Assembly: GCA_007126675.1 (NCBI GenBank)
Contig: SLAU01000281.1
Coordinates: forward strand, 1-15,021
Direction: 5' to 3'
DNA from: Balneolaceae bacterium
Lineage (GTDB): Bacteria; Bacteroidota; Rhodothermia; Balneolales; Balneolaceae
DNA: 15,021 nt
The translations under genes were made by a program, and so were the position numbers. Below the pieces are notes generated by a model. The model did not search any database. It had not been told where the DNA came from and saw only the letters and a program-made list of their open reading frames with translations. How positions within the stretch are numbered: the stretch's first letter is position 1; every line of letters starts with the position of its first letter. This document shows positions 1 through 6,816 of the stretch, piece after piece.

Positions 1-608
1 GGAACCGGATGCCCCTTTGGGAGTGATTCTCTGTTTTGATCATCATAATTCCAATCTCCTCCTTCCGGGTTGTCTCCATCCATCAGGTACCCGGTTTTTT
101 TTCTCATTTCACGGTAAAAATACTCCATACGGTATCCGGGCTTTATCTCATCTTTCCACTTTTCGGCATCAGCCATAAAAAATCCATTCGGGATTTCTTC
201 TATCTGAAAACTTTCCGCCTCAATAGATCTCAGGCGTTCACGGGAATCCCATTCGGATGGAGTCATAAAATAGAACGTTCCTTCATACCCGTCAGTAATC
301 TCCCTGATACCGTCATCAAAATGGTTTGGTGTTGAGTGATACAAAACCGGAAATCCTTCATCCGCACACTCAAGAGCAAAGTGGCGCATACTGCTCAGCA
401 CATATGTAGCTTTGATTTTGTGATGAGGAATCTCTTCACCTTTTTTCCGCGACTCCATGAAAATCAAAAGTGGTTTTTCTTCACTGATCCAATCCGGCCA
501 GGCTGACAGGTTTAACTGATCGTGAAGAATAAAAACAACTTTGCTAAAAGAGTTGAGGTTTTGCTTTTGCAGTTTGTTATCAATGGATGAGAGAAACGGA
601 CGCGGCAT
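1..608 (-). CDS. FeS-BCP / PhrB-type photolyase-related protein (DPRP family), 3' part cut off by window edge
   Basis: The reverse strand reads open from an ATG at 608 to the window edge, giving 202 residues with no stop. Near the N-terminus 'VVFILHDQLN' (about residues 24-33) matches the xxLILGDQL start of the Rossmann-like antenna domain. Further on come MESR, a KATYVLSSMRHFA helix, and then the family's most typical stretch: MEYFYREMRKKTGYLMDG followed by NPEGGDWNYDDQNRESLP (about residues 160-198). These belong to the deoxyribodipyrimidine photolyase-related family (PF04244), whose studied member PhrB repairs (6-4) photoproducts with FAD and carries a 4Fe-4S cluster and a lumazine-type antenna. 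The FAD-binding and cluster cysteine regions lie beyond the window, so activity cannot be judged. The family is usually about 500 residues long. The gene starts only 20 bases after the sdhCAB terminator, with no clear Shine-Dalgarno site. A GTG at 626 in the same frame is an alternative start. Confidence 0.9.
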   Translation of the reverse strand, partial: MPRPFLSSIDNKLQKQNLNSFSKVVFILHDQLNLSAWPDWISEEKPLLIFMESRKKGEEIPHHKIKATYVLSSMRHFALECADEGFPVLYHSTPNHFDDGIREITDGYEGTFYFMTPSEWDSRERLRSIEAESFQIEEIPNGFFMADAEKWKDEIKPGYRMEYFYREMRKKTGYLMDGDNPEGGDWNYDDQNRESLPKGHPV

Positions 609-628
609 TTTTATAGAAAGAACCACAT

Positions 629-678
629 AAAAAAAACCGGAGTTCCGAAACTTAAGATTCCAATGTTCGAAACTCCGG
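629..678 (-). terminator. Rho-independent terminator of the sdhCAB operon
   Basis: The arms 637-649 (CCGGAGTTCCGAA) and 666-678 (TTCGAAACTCCGG) pair over 13 positions with one mismatch (C645/A670), around a 16-base loop. On the minus strand the hairpin is followed at once by eight T (629-636), the layout of an intrinsic terminator. It sits 36 bases after the sdhB stop and 20 bases before the photolyase start, so it should separate sdhCAB from the photolyase gene. Confidence 0.85.
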
Positions 679-714
679 CTTTTCTAAAACTTCTGAATGA
701 ATTCAGTAAAACTA

Positions 715-1461
715 TCAGAAAATTGCTTTTAAGTAATTTTTCCTCATTTCAGCAATAGATGAAATACTGATACCCACAGGGCATACAGCTTCGCACTCTG
801 CGTAGTTGGAGCAATCACCAAAACCTTCAGCTTCCATTTGCTGAACCATTGCAACTGTTCGCTTTTCTCTTTCAGGCTTTCCTTGCGGAAGACGATTTAA
901 GTGAGCAAGCTTTGAAGCAGTGAACAAAGATGCTGAAGAGTTGGGGCATGCTGCAACACAAGCACCACAGCCAATGCATGTAGCATAGTCGAATGCTTGA
1001 TTTGCAACTTCTTCTTGAACAGGAATAAGATTTGCTTCAGGAGCAGCACCGGTTTTAACAGAAACATAACCGCCGGCTTCAATAATCCGGTCGAATGCTG
1101 AACGGTCAACAACAAGGTCTTTAATCACCGGGAAAGCAGCAGCACGGGGCGGCTCAATAACAATGGTATCTCCATCGCTGTAAGTTCGCATATGCAACTG
1201 ACAAACGGCAGTTAATCGCTTAGGCCCATGGGCTCTACCGTTTACCACAAGGTTACAGGATCCACAAATGCCTTCACGACAATCATAATCAAACTCTACA
1301 GGGTCTTTGCCTTCTTTAATGAGATTCTCATTTAAAACATCAAGCATTTCCAGAAATGACATATGCTCATTTACATCATTGAGTTTGTACACCTGGAATT
1401 CGCCTTTTGCTTCAGTGTTTTTTTGACGCCATATTTTCAGGTTTATCGTCATTGTACTCAT
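715..1461 (-). CDS. sdhB: Succinate dehydrogenase / fumarate reductase iron-sulfur subunit
   Basis: This is the electron-transfer subunit of complex II (248 residues, normal length), carrying electrons from the FAD of SdhA to the quinone site at SdhC. The plant-type ferredoxin domain supplies [2Fe-2S] ligands C61, C66, C69 (CREGICGSC) and C87. The C-terminal domain has CIGCGACVAACP (C162, C165, C168, C172) and CSNYAECEAVCP (C217, C223, C227). By family analogy C162/C165/C168/C227 bind [4Fe-4S] and C172/C217/C223 bind [3Fe-4S]. All ligands are present. The start ATG at 1461 has an AGGAT 6 bases upstream, and a second Met at residue 4 is an alternative. The gene lies 11 bases after the sdhA stop and is the last of sdhCAB, followed by a terminator. 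Confidence 0.97.
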   Translation of the reverse strand: MSTMTINLKIWRQKNTEAKGEFQVYKLNDVNEHMSFLEMLDVLNENLIKEGKDPVEFDYDCREGICGSCNLVVNGRAHGPKRLTAVCQLHMRTYSDGDTIVIEPPRAAAFPVIKDLVVDRSAFDRIIEAGGYVSVKTGAAPEANLIPVQEEVANQAFDYATCIGCGACVAACPNSSASLFTASKLAHLNRLPQGKPEREKRTVAMVQQMEAEGFGDCSNYAECEAVCPVGISISSIAEMRKNYLKAIF

Positions 1462-1472
1462 AAAAAATCCTG

Positions 1473-3392
1473 TTATTTGTAGCTTCTTTGTTTCAGTTCC
1501 ACAAACTCAAAGTTGAGATCTTCTTTGTGGAGTTTGGTTTCAAGTTTTCCGTTTACATCCAAAAATTCCCAGGCAGATACATATGCATATTTTTCATCAT
1601 TACGTATCGCTTCACCTTCTTCAGTTTGGAATTCATCACGCAGGTGGCAACCACAGGATTCGTCCCTGTCGAGCGCATCCAGTGCCATTAATTCAGCCAG
1701 TTCAAAATAATCGGCAACCCTTGCTGCAAATTCTAAATACTTATTGTAGTAATTTGCGTCACCGGGTACACGAACATTCTGCCAAAATTCTTCTCGTAAA
1801 GAGCGGATTTCTTCTATTGCTTGCTCGAGGCCTTCTTTGCTGCGGGAAATTCCAACCTTATCCCACATAATTTTTCCGAGCTCGCGATGGAATTCAATAA
1901 CCGTTTTATCGCCCTTAACATTCAACAATTTATCAAGCTGTTCCTGTGAATCTTTTGCAGCTTCATCAAAGGCTTCATGATCTTTTGAGACTTTTGGCAA
2001 TTCCTCACCGGCTATATAATCGCCAACAGTGTAAGGAATGATAAAGTACCCATCTGACAACCCCTGCATTAAAGCACTTGCACCCAAACGGTTCGCTCCA
2101 TGATCAGAGAAGTTTGCTTCGCCGGCTACAAATAAACCGGGAATGTTGCTCATAAGGTTATAATCAACCCAGAGGCCGCCCATTGTATAGTGAACAGCCG
2201 GGAAAATTCTCATTGGTACTTCATATGGATTATCATCTGTGATATTCTCATACATATCAAACAGGTTTCCATACTTCGCTTTAATTGCGTCTTTACCATC
2301 ACGCTTAATGGCATCACGGAAATCCAGGTATACAGCCAGCCCTGAATCACCTACCCCCATACCGTCATCGGTAACTAACTTTGCATTTCTTGAAGCCACA
2401 TCACGAGGCACAAGGTTTCCGAAACTCGGATAGCGTTCTTCGAGATAGTAATAGCGATCTTCTTCCGGAATCTCATTTGGTGGCCGCGAATCCTCAGGAT
2501 CTCTCGGAACCCAAACACGTCCGTCGTTTCGCAAACTCTCACTCATCAGAGTTAATTTGGATTGATAATCACCGGAAACGGGAATACAGGTTGGGTGGAT
2601 CTGTACAAAACATGGATTTGCAAATGCTGCTCCGCGCTTGTGGCATCTCCAGGCAGCAGTTACATTTGAATTCTTGGCATTTGTAGAAAGGTAAAACACA
2701 TTACCATATCCGCCGGTGCAAAGAATTACCGCATCTGCCTCCCACTTATTGATTGAGCCATCTACAAGATCACGGGTGATGATTCCTCTTGCTTTACCAT
2801 CGATTACAACGAGGTCTAACATTTCGTGCCGTACGTAACTTTCTATTTTCCCTGCATGAACCATTCTCATCATTGCCTGGTATGCACCGAGAAGCAATTG
2901 CTGTCCTGTCTGCCCTCGCGAATAAAATGTTCGTGAAACCTGAGCACCACCAAAAGAACGGTTGTCAAGTAATCCACCGTAATCACGTCCAAATGGTACA
3001 CCCTGGGCCACAGCCTGATCAATAATTTGGTTTGAATTTTCTGCCAGCCTGTACACATTTGATTCCCTGCTGCGATAATCTCCGCCTTTTATCGTATCGT
3101 AAAACAAACGCCAAACACTGTCGCCGTCATTTTGATAATTCTTTGCAGCGTTAATACCACCCTGTGCTGCAATACTGTGAGCACGCCGTGCAGAATCCGT
3201 AATACAGAAGGTCTGCACATTGTATCCAAGTTCTGCAAGGCTGGCCGCGGCTGATGCACCTGCAAGACCCGTTCCCACAACGATTATTTTATGCTTTCTT
3301 TTATTGTTAGGCGATACAAGTTTTACATCGCGCAGATAGTTGCTCCATTTCGTTTCTAATGGTCCTGAGGGTACTTTAGGATCTAATTTCAT
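1473..3392 (-). CDS. sdhA: Succinate dehydrogenase / fumarate reductase flavoprotein subunit
   Basis: This catalytic subunit oxidises succinate to fumarate (or the reverse) on the cytoplasmic face of the membrane. The 639 residues show the dinucleotide-binding motif GTGLAGASAAASLAELG (about 40-56) and AHSIAAQGGINAA, in which H72 is the expected covalent FAD attachment site. The dicarboxylate-site residues are H266 (VQIHPT), the proton-shuttling arginine R330 (PRDVASR), H401 (AVHYTMGG) and R435 (GANRLGASAL). The ASALMQGL sequence after GANRLG, and the gene order C-A-B, suit the longer subunit type that partners di-haem b558 SdhC proteins in Bacteroidota and Epsilonproteobacteria. Subunit type alone does not settle the physiological direction. 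No strong Shine-Dalgarno site precedes the ATG. The gene is 29 bases from sdhC. Confidence 0.97.
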   Translation of the reverse strand: MKLDPKVPSGPLETKWSNYLRDVKLVSPNNKRKHKIIVVGTGLAGASAAASLAELGYNVQTFCITDSARRAHSIAAQGGINAAKNYQNDGDSVWRLFYDTIKGGDYRSRESNVYRLAENSNQIIDQAVAQGVPFGRDYGGLLDNRSFGGAQVSRTFYSRGQTGQQLLLGAYQAMMRMVHAGKIESYVRHEMLDLVVIDGKARGIITRDLVDGSINKWEADAVILCTGGYGNVFYLSTNAKNSNVTAAWRCHKRGAAFANPCFVQIHPTCIPVSGDYQSKLTLMSESLRNDGRVWVPRDPEDSRPPNEIPEEDRYYYLEERYPSFGNLVPRDVASRNAKLVTDDGMGVGDSGLAVYLDFRDAIKRDGKDAIKAKYGNLFDMYENITDDNPYEVPMRIFPAVHYTMGGLWVDYNLMSNIPGLFVAGEANFSDHGANRLGASALMQGLSDGYFIIPYTVGDYIAGEELPKVSKDHEAFDEAAKDSQEQLDKLLNVKGDKTVIEFHRELGKIMWDKVGISRSKEGLEQAIEEIRSLREEFWQNVRVPGDANYYNKYLEFAARVADYFELAELMALDALDRDESCGCHLRDEFQTEEGEAIRNDEKYAYVSAWEFLDVNGKLETKLHKEDLNFEFVELKQRSYK

Positions 3393-3421
3393 ATCGGATT
3401 ACGTGTTCAGTTTCAAAAAGG

Positions 3422-4129
3422 TTAGGTACATTGAATCAGGGCTGCTTCACACCCACCGCCAAAATAGATGTATAGCGGTATGAAGAGAAAACCTACTGCA
3501 AGAACAATAGCAATAACTGTTCCCACCGTGTACATGATGGCTGATGACTTTTTACCGCTCATACCGAGTGATATAAAAGCACTCCACACTCCATGGCCAA
3601 GATGAGCTCCAAGTAATAGCATTGTAAACGCATAACCAAAAGCATAAAAAGCACTGTTGGAAAAAGTATCGATAACAAGTGCTTTCACATCATGGGTTTC
3701 TCTGCCATCAATTAACACTGTTTCCATATCTCCCAGTGCAAAGGTGTTAATGTGAAAAATCACAAATATCAATAGAACAATCCCTGTAAAAGCCATTGTT
3801 CTGGAGCTGAGGCTTTGCTTGCTTGGACCGCCCTTACTGCTATATACAGCGTAGTTTTCTGGTCGGGCTTTTCGTTTTTTTAGCCAGATGGAAATTCCTA
3901 TCCATGCATGAATCAGAAATACAGCTAAAAGCCCAATTCTTGCAACCCATAAAAGAGGTCCAAAATCGTGGAGAATCATAGAATAGCGATTCATAGCATC
4001 CGGCTCTCCGAAAATTGCCAGGTTACCGCCAAGGTGAAAAATGATAAACAGTACAAGAAAAACACCGGTGAGACCGGTTAAAATTTTGCGCCCCACCTGA
4101 GAAGTTGCAGCCTGTAGTAAAGTTGGCAT
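3422..4129 (-). CDS. sdhC: Succinate dehydrogenase cytochrome b subunit, b558 family (single membrane anchor)
   Basis: The 235-residue membrane anchor of complex II has five hydrophobic segments at about 15-40, 57-83, 112-132, 152-178 and 198-223. Histidines H32 (FHLGGN), H74 (LIHAW), H126 (FHINTF) and H176 (GAHLGH, or H179) sit in four of these segments, as expected for the axial ligands of two b haems. This is the single-subunit, di-haem arrangement, which explains why no sdhD follows. The protein reduces quinone (probably menaquinone, inferred) or oxidises quinol. It is the first gene of the operon, so the promoter should lie in the 250 bases to its right. ATG at 4129 is the only sensible start. 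Confidence 0.95.
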   Translation of the reverse strand: MPTLLQAATSQVGRKILTGLTGVFLVLFIIFHLGGNLAIFGEPDAMNRYSMILHDFGPLLWVARIGLLAVFLIHAWIGISIWLKKRKARPENYAVYSSKGGPSKQSLSSRTMAFTGIVLLIFVIFHINTFALGDMETVLIDGRETHDVKALVIDTFSNSAFYAFGYAFTMLLLGAHLGHGVWSAFISLGMSGKKSSAIMYTVGTVIAIVLAVGFLFIPLYIYFGGGCEAALIQCT

Positions 4130-4161
4130 AGTCGATTTAAATATTCAGTTAGAATCAGTGC

Positions 4162-4207
4162 ATGGGAACCAGCAAAAAAACAGCGCAGAATTATGTTTGG
4201 TTCCCAT
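4162..4207. repeat. 9-bp perfect inverted repeat ahead of sdhC
   Basis: ATGGGAACC at 4162-4170 is repeated as its exact reverse complement GGTTCCCAT at 4199-4207, with 28 bases between. It lies 33 to 78 bases upstream of the sdhC start, so it is probably in the mRNA leader or overlaps the promoter. The loop contains an A7 run (4174-4180). It could be an operator for a dimeric regulator or a leader hairpin. There is no T-run after it on the minus strand to make it a terminator. Confidence 0.5.
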
Positions 4208-4254
4208 TAGTTAGCACCTAAAAATCGCCTTATTTAAGACAAAAGGCAAGGTAG

Positions 4255-4282
4255 AAGCGTTTTCAACTTTAGTGAAAAGCTT
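4255..4282. repeat. Imperfect inverted repeat, 125 bp ahead of sdhC
   Basis: AAGC-g-TTTTCA (4255-4265) pairs with TGAAAAGCTT (4273-4282) across a 7-base loop, with one bulged G. It is AT-rich, has no following T-run on the plus strand, and is of unknown role. Chance occurrence is possible in sequence this AT-rich. Confidence 0.3.
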
Positions 4283-4388
4283 ATTAAGAAACCTTCTAAA
4301 TAATTGAACTATAAAAACCTGAAATTACTTAAAAAAATTTTTCGGTCTGTCCTAATCTCTTACTTTTCATCGTAAACATATGGTATAA

Positions 4389-5033
4389 ATTAACTCATCA
4401 ATCATCGACAATTTATTTACGATAACTTCAATCAGCACTTCTGATTACAGAGTAAAAGGTTCAAAGTTTTTTGGCTTTTTGCTGCCCTGCAAAAATGTTG
4501 ACCAAGCCGATGAATTAGTAAATCGGTATCGTGATGAGTATCATGATGCCACACACCACTGTTATGCATTCAGAGTGAATCCGGTTGAAATTTCTGAATT
4601 TTCACAAGATGACGGAGAGCCATCAGGCACTGCAGGTGCGCCGTTATTAAACGTGCTAAAATCAGAAAATCTCATAAATGTAATAGCAATCGTGGTCAGA
4701 TATTATGGCGGAACCAAACTTGGTAAATCAGGACTGATTGATGCTTATGGGAAAGCTGCTAAACTTTGTAGCGAAAGTGCGTTCTTTAAAAAAGTGATAC
4801 CGGTTCAGGAATTCTTAATATCCTTCAACTATGACAAACAAAGTTTAATTGATACGCTAAAGCATCAATTTTCATGGATTGAATTAGAAGCGGATTACAA
4901 GGAAGCCGTAACTCTTAAAGTTGCCTGCCCTGAAGAGAAGCTCGATGAATTTAAAAGTAAAATAGAATCAGTAAAACATCAGCTCAATAGTGTAGATGAG
5001 TTGAATACTAATTTTCATATTACCGGTAACTGA
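4389..5033 (+). CDS. YigZ / IMPACT family protein (UPF0029 + DUF1949); start codon abnormal
   Basis: The N-terminal UPF0029 (IMPACT) domain shows EYHDATHHCYAF, SQDDGEPSGTAGAPLL and VVRYYGGTKLGKSGLIDAYG. The C-terminal part (about the last 65 residues) fits DUF1949. The family is linked to translation stress in eukaryotes; the bacterial role is unsettled. The first ordinary start codon in the open frame is TTG at 4479, giving 184 residues. However, family-like sequence continues upstream: 'NLFTITSISTSDYRVKGSKFFGF' in shortened form reads f-TI-...-y-KGSKF, the usual first strand and GSKF motif, encoded at about 4413-4478. Counting this part gives about 205-214 residues, the normal length. No ATG, GTG or TTG exists between the in-frame TAA (4386-4388) and 4479. 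An ATG at 4380 is in frame but is followed by GTA and that TAA. I therefore give the open frame from 4389 (ATT). Either a rare start codon (ATT, ATC, ATA) is used, or codon 3 carries a nonsense mutation or sequencing error. Confidence 0.8.
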   Translation: MNSSIIDNLFTITSISTSDYRVKGSKFFGFLLPCKNVDQADELVNRYRDEYHDATHHCYAFRVNPVEISEFSQDDGEPSGTAGAPLLNVLKSENLINVIAIVVRYYGGTKLGKSGLIDAYGKAAKLCSESAFFKKVIPVQEFLISFNYDKQSLIDTLKHQFSWIELEADYKEAVTLKVACPEEKLDEFKSKIESVKHQLNSVDELNTNFHITGN

Positions 5034-5088
5034 ATGAATGCATTCACATCGCCGTTTCAATTATAACTAACGCTAAAAAATTTACGAT

Positions 5089-5631
5089 ATGAAGATATAC
5101 ACAAAGAAAGGTGACCTTGGCAAAACAGCTTTGTTTGGCGGAACAAAGACCGATAAAAGCGACATCAGAATAAATGCCTATGGAACTGTGGATGAATTAA
5201 ATTCTGCCATTGGTTTGATTCTGACTTATGATTTGACTGAGACCGGCAAAAATATTTTGAATCGGGTGCAGAATGATCTTTTTGTAATCGGGGCAGACCT
5301 TGCAACACCAAATCCAGAAAAAGCAAAAATTGACCGGATCGGCAAGCAACAAATTCGGAAACTTGAAGAAACGATCGACATTATGGAGGAAGAACTTAAT
5401 CCTCTGAAGTCATTCATCCTTCCGGGAGGCTCACCGAGTGGCGCTCACCTTCACTTTGCAAGAACCGTATGCAGAAGAGCTGAGAGAGAAACGGTTGCAC
5501 TTTCTAACAAAGATGATGTTCATCCGGATAATATTGTTTATTTGAACAGGTTGTCAGATTTACTGTTTGTATTGGCACGATTTGAGAATAAATATTGTGG
5601 TGAAGAAGAAACACCCTGGAAACCGAGATAA
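5089..5631 (+). CDS. PduO-type ATP:cob(I)alamin adenosyltransferase
   Basis: The enzyme transfers the adenosyl group of ATP to cob(I)alamin (or cobyrinic acid a,c-diamide), making coenzyme B12; it is a cytoplasmic trimer in studied members. At 180 residues it has the usual length. The N-terminal ATP-binding motif TKKGDLGKTALFGG is at residues 5-18, followed by RINAYGTVDELNS (27-39). The C-terminal signature is LPGGSPSGAHLHFARTVCRRAERE (111-134 region, R125 and R129-R130), then NRLSDLLFVLARFEN. All key parts are intact. It lies 55 bases after the YigZ-family gene, without a clear Shine-Dalgarno site. No other B12 gene and no cobalamin riboswitch is visible nearby, so it probably serves salvage or a B12-dependent enzyme encoded elsewhere (inference). 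Confidence 0.94.
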   Translation: MKIYTKKGDLGKTALFGGTKTDKSDIRINAYGTVDELNSAIGLILTYDLTETGKNILNRVQNDLFVIGADLATPNPEKAKIDRIGKQQIRKLEETIDIMEEELNPLKSFILPGGSPSGAHLHFARTVCRRAERETVALSNKDDVHPDNIVYLNRLSDLLFVLARFENKYCGEEETPWKPR

Positions 5632-5639
5632 ATTGAAAT

Positions 5640-5656
5640 TGTTTAATTCTTAAACA
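5640..5656. repeat. Small perfect hairpin between adenosyltransferase and PH-SHOCT genes
   Basis: TGTTTAA (5640-5646) and TTAAACA (5650-5656) form a 7-bp stem with a 3-base loop. It is AT-rich and not followed by a T-run, so it is not a standard terminator. It lies 14 bases before the next start codon and could affect translation of that gene or mRNA ends. It may be chance. Confidence 0.3.
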
Positions 5657-5669
5657 GAATAATAAAATC

Positions 5670-6188
5670 ATGACAGATTCAATAAAATTACGGGCAAGCT
5701 GGAAACGATGGTTTTGGGGCTATGCCATCGGAGTTTTACTGATCCCTTTACTTGGCCTTGGTTTCTTTATTATCTGGAGAGTTTACAACACCCAGCGCTC
5801 CTATCTCTACACAGTCACTAATCGCCGGATAAAATGTTTGGACCGAACATTTTCTAACTCTGTAGATCTGGCAAACATTACAGAAATATCAGTGGCTCAA
5901 AATGTATTTCACAAACTGTTTGGGATTGGCGATGTAATCATAACTTCTGATGACCACGAAATAAAACTGTTAGGACAAGAAGAACCTGAACAACTGGCTG
6001 AAACTATACGCCATGCAGTTGAAGCAGAAAAAAAACGAAATGAACAATCAAAAAAAATACCGAAACGTCCGGAACCACCTGCCCCTCCCGGCACTTTGGA
6101 TAAAATGGATTATTTAACCGGACTTTGGCAACAGGGTTTGATATCTGATGAGGATTTTCAGGAAGAGAAGAAACATTTCAAGAATTGA
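5670..6188 (+). CDS. Membrane protein with bacterial PH-like domain and C-terminal SHOCT domain
   Basis: The 172-residue protein begins with a short basic, tryptophan-rich N-terminus and one strongly hydrophobic segment (about 15-37). A bacterial PH (DUF304/bPH2-like) domain follows at about 45-115: YLYTVTNRRIKCLDRT, then a patch of short strands ending in VIITSDDHEIKLLG, then a closing helix. A charged helix and a proline linker (PKRPEPPAPPG, 131-141) lead to a SHOCT domain at 143-171 (LDKMDYLTGLWQQGLISDEDFQEEKKHF), a short helical module often found at C-termini and thought to mediate oligomerisation. The likely site is the inner membrane. The function is unknown. It starts 38 bases after the adenosyltransferase and may share its transcript. 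Assignment of the PH domain is by pattern only. Confidence 0.8.
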   Translation: MTDSIKLRASWKRWFWGYAIGVLLIPLLGLGFFIIWRVYNTQRSYLYTVTNRRIKCLDRTFSNSVDLANITEISVAQNVFHKLFGIGDVIITSDDHEIKLLGQEEPEQLAETIRHAVEAEKKRNEQSKKIPKRPEPPAPPGTLDKMDYLTGLWQQGLISDEDFQEEKKHFKN

Positions 6189-6234
6189 TAGATTAAAGAA
6201 AGAAAGAAAGAGTTCTAAAAACGGTTCTAAGACA

Positions 6235-6447
6235 ATGAGTGCTGATTTTCCTAAAATTAAACGACCGCTTTACGAAATGCCGGATTTTGTCAAAAATGCT
6301 CTGGAAGAAAATAACCTGATGGACAGTTACCGAAAAAAGCCCGCCTACACTCAGATCGATTATTTGTGGTGGATCAAGAGTGCGAACAAAGAGGAAATCA
6401 GGAAAGAGAGATTAAAGCAGATGATGAAAGAGCTGGAGAGTAGTTGA
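6235..6447 (+). CDS. YdeI/OmpD-associated family C-terminal domain, stand-alone 70-residue protein
   Basis: I place the start at ATG 6235, 46 bases after the PH-SHOCT gene. A longer reading from 6148 would overlap the SHOCT domain and add only a lysine/arginine-rich run. The 70 residues contain the motif order of the YdeI/OmpD-associated C-terminal domain (PF13376): MPDFVKNALEENNLMDSY, KPAYTQIDYLWWI, then K/E-rich RKERLKQMMKEL. In full YdeI proteins this lies behind an N-terminal DUF1801-like domain, absent here. The family has been linked to bacteriocin protection, but the biochemical role is not known. It is soluble, has no signal peptide, and is rich in charged residues. Confidence 0.75.
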   Translation: MSADFPKIKRPLYEMPDFVKNALEENNLMDSYRKKPAYTQIDYLWWIKSANKEEIRKERLKQMMKELESS

Positions 6448-6572
6448 TTATTTGATCTAAATCTTAGTCCCTTCTTATTCAATCGATCACCCTCAAACAG
6501 TTTTATTACAAATTCTTGTCTAACTTTACTCTTCATAAGTACGGCACAACATCGGGTTGACTTCATTGTTCA

Positions 6573-6580
6573 TGTATACA
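6573..6580. promoter_or_regulatory. Palindrome TGTATACA, candidate VapB operator
   Basis: This 8-bp perfect palindrome lies 32 bases before the VapB-type start, in the region where ribbon-type antitoxins usually bind to repress their own operon. An 8-bp palindrome is common by chance, so the call rests mainly on position. Confidence 0.2.
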
Positions 6581-6611
6581 AATTAATGATGACAAAACAA
6601 TCAAAGACATC

Positions 6612-6809
6612 ATGAGGATTAACATCAATATTAATGACAAATTAATGGCAGAAGCGTTGAGTCTGAGTCGGTTCAATACCAAAATAGAAGTAATTGAAGA
6701 AGGTTTAAAGTTGTTAGTTCAACGGAAAAAACAGGAAAACATCAAAAATCTGAAAGGAAAGCTACAGTGGCATGGCGACTTGAAGAAGATGAGATCTGAT
6801 CATAAATGA
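6612..6809 (+). CDS. VapB-type antitoxin (orphan)
   Basis: The 65-residue protein matches the short VapB family (PF09957): an N-terminal DNA-binding strand MRINININDKLMAEAL, then LSRFNTKIEVIEEGLKLLVQRKKQ (ribbon-helix-helix core), and a toxin-binding tail KNLKGKLQWHGDLKKMRSD. Members repress their operon and neutralise the PIN-domain RNase VapC encoded just downstream. Here no VapC follows. An ATG overlapping the stop (6806-6808) opens a frame of only 8 codons, ending at TAA 6830-6832, and the convergent LD-carboxypeptidase gene begins 47 bases on. The stop lies inside a tandem 10-bp duplication. It may be a relic, or it may act on a VapC encoded elsewhere. Codon composition resembles the neighbours. 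Confidence 0.85.
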   Translation: MRINININDKLMAEALSLSRFNTKIEVIEEGLKLLVQRKKQENIKNLKGKLQWHGDLKKMRSDHK

Positions 6810-6816
6810 TCATAAA
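6797..6816 (+). repeat. Tandem 10-bp duplication at the VapB stop
   Basis: TGATCATAAA occurs twice without a gap (6797-6806 and 6807-6816). The TGA of the second copy is the VapB stop codon. It could mark the point where a downstream toxin gene was lost, or be replication slippage. Confidence 0.55.

Larger units (their letters stand above)
4130..4388. other. Divergent intergenic region between sdhC and the YigZ-family gene
   Basis: This AT-rich stretch must hold the sdhCAB promoter (leftward) and the promoter of the plus-strand cluster (rightward). I see no TAnnTTTG box on either strand and no convincing -35/-10 pair. It contains two inverted repeats, listed separately, and the ATG-GTA-TAA at 4380-4388 discussed under the YigZ gene. 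No small ORF is convincing. Confidence 0.6.

Noticed and set aside
36..335. 99-codon plus-strand ORF at the left edge
   Set aside because: It lies opposite the photolyase-related gene, whose protein sequence on the minus strand has clear family motifs; the plus-strand reading matches nothing I know.
4989..5100. Cobalamin riboswitch ahead of the adenosyltransferase
   Set aside because: The gap is 55 bases, too short for the element, and no B12-box-like sequence is present.
6148..6234. Upstream extension of the YdeI-domain gene from ATG 6148
   Set aside because: It overlaps the SHOCT domain of the preceding gene and encodes a low-complexity lysine/arginine/serine run with no family match.
6360..6566. 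68-codon minus-strand ORF across the gap before vapB
   Set aside because: Half of it is antisense to the YdeI-domain gene and the rest shows no recognisable motif or ribosome site. The gap 6448-6611 otherwise holds only the TGTATACA palindrome.
6557..6580. TTGACT...TATACA as a sigma-70 promoter for vapB
   Set aside because: The spacing between the two elements is only 12 bases, too short for a working promoter of that type.
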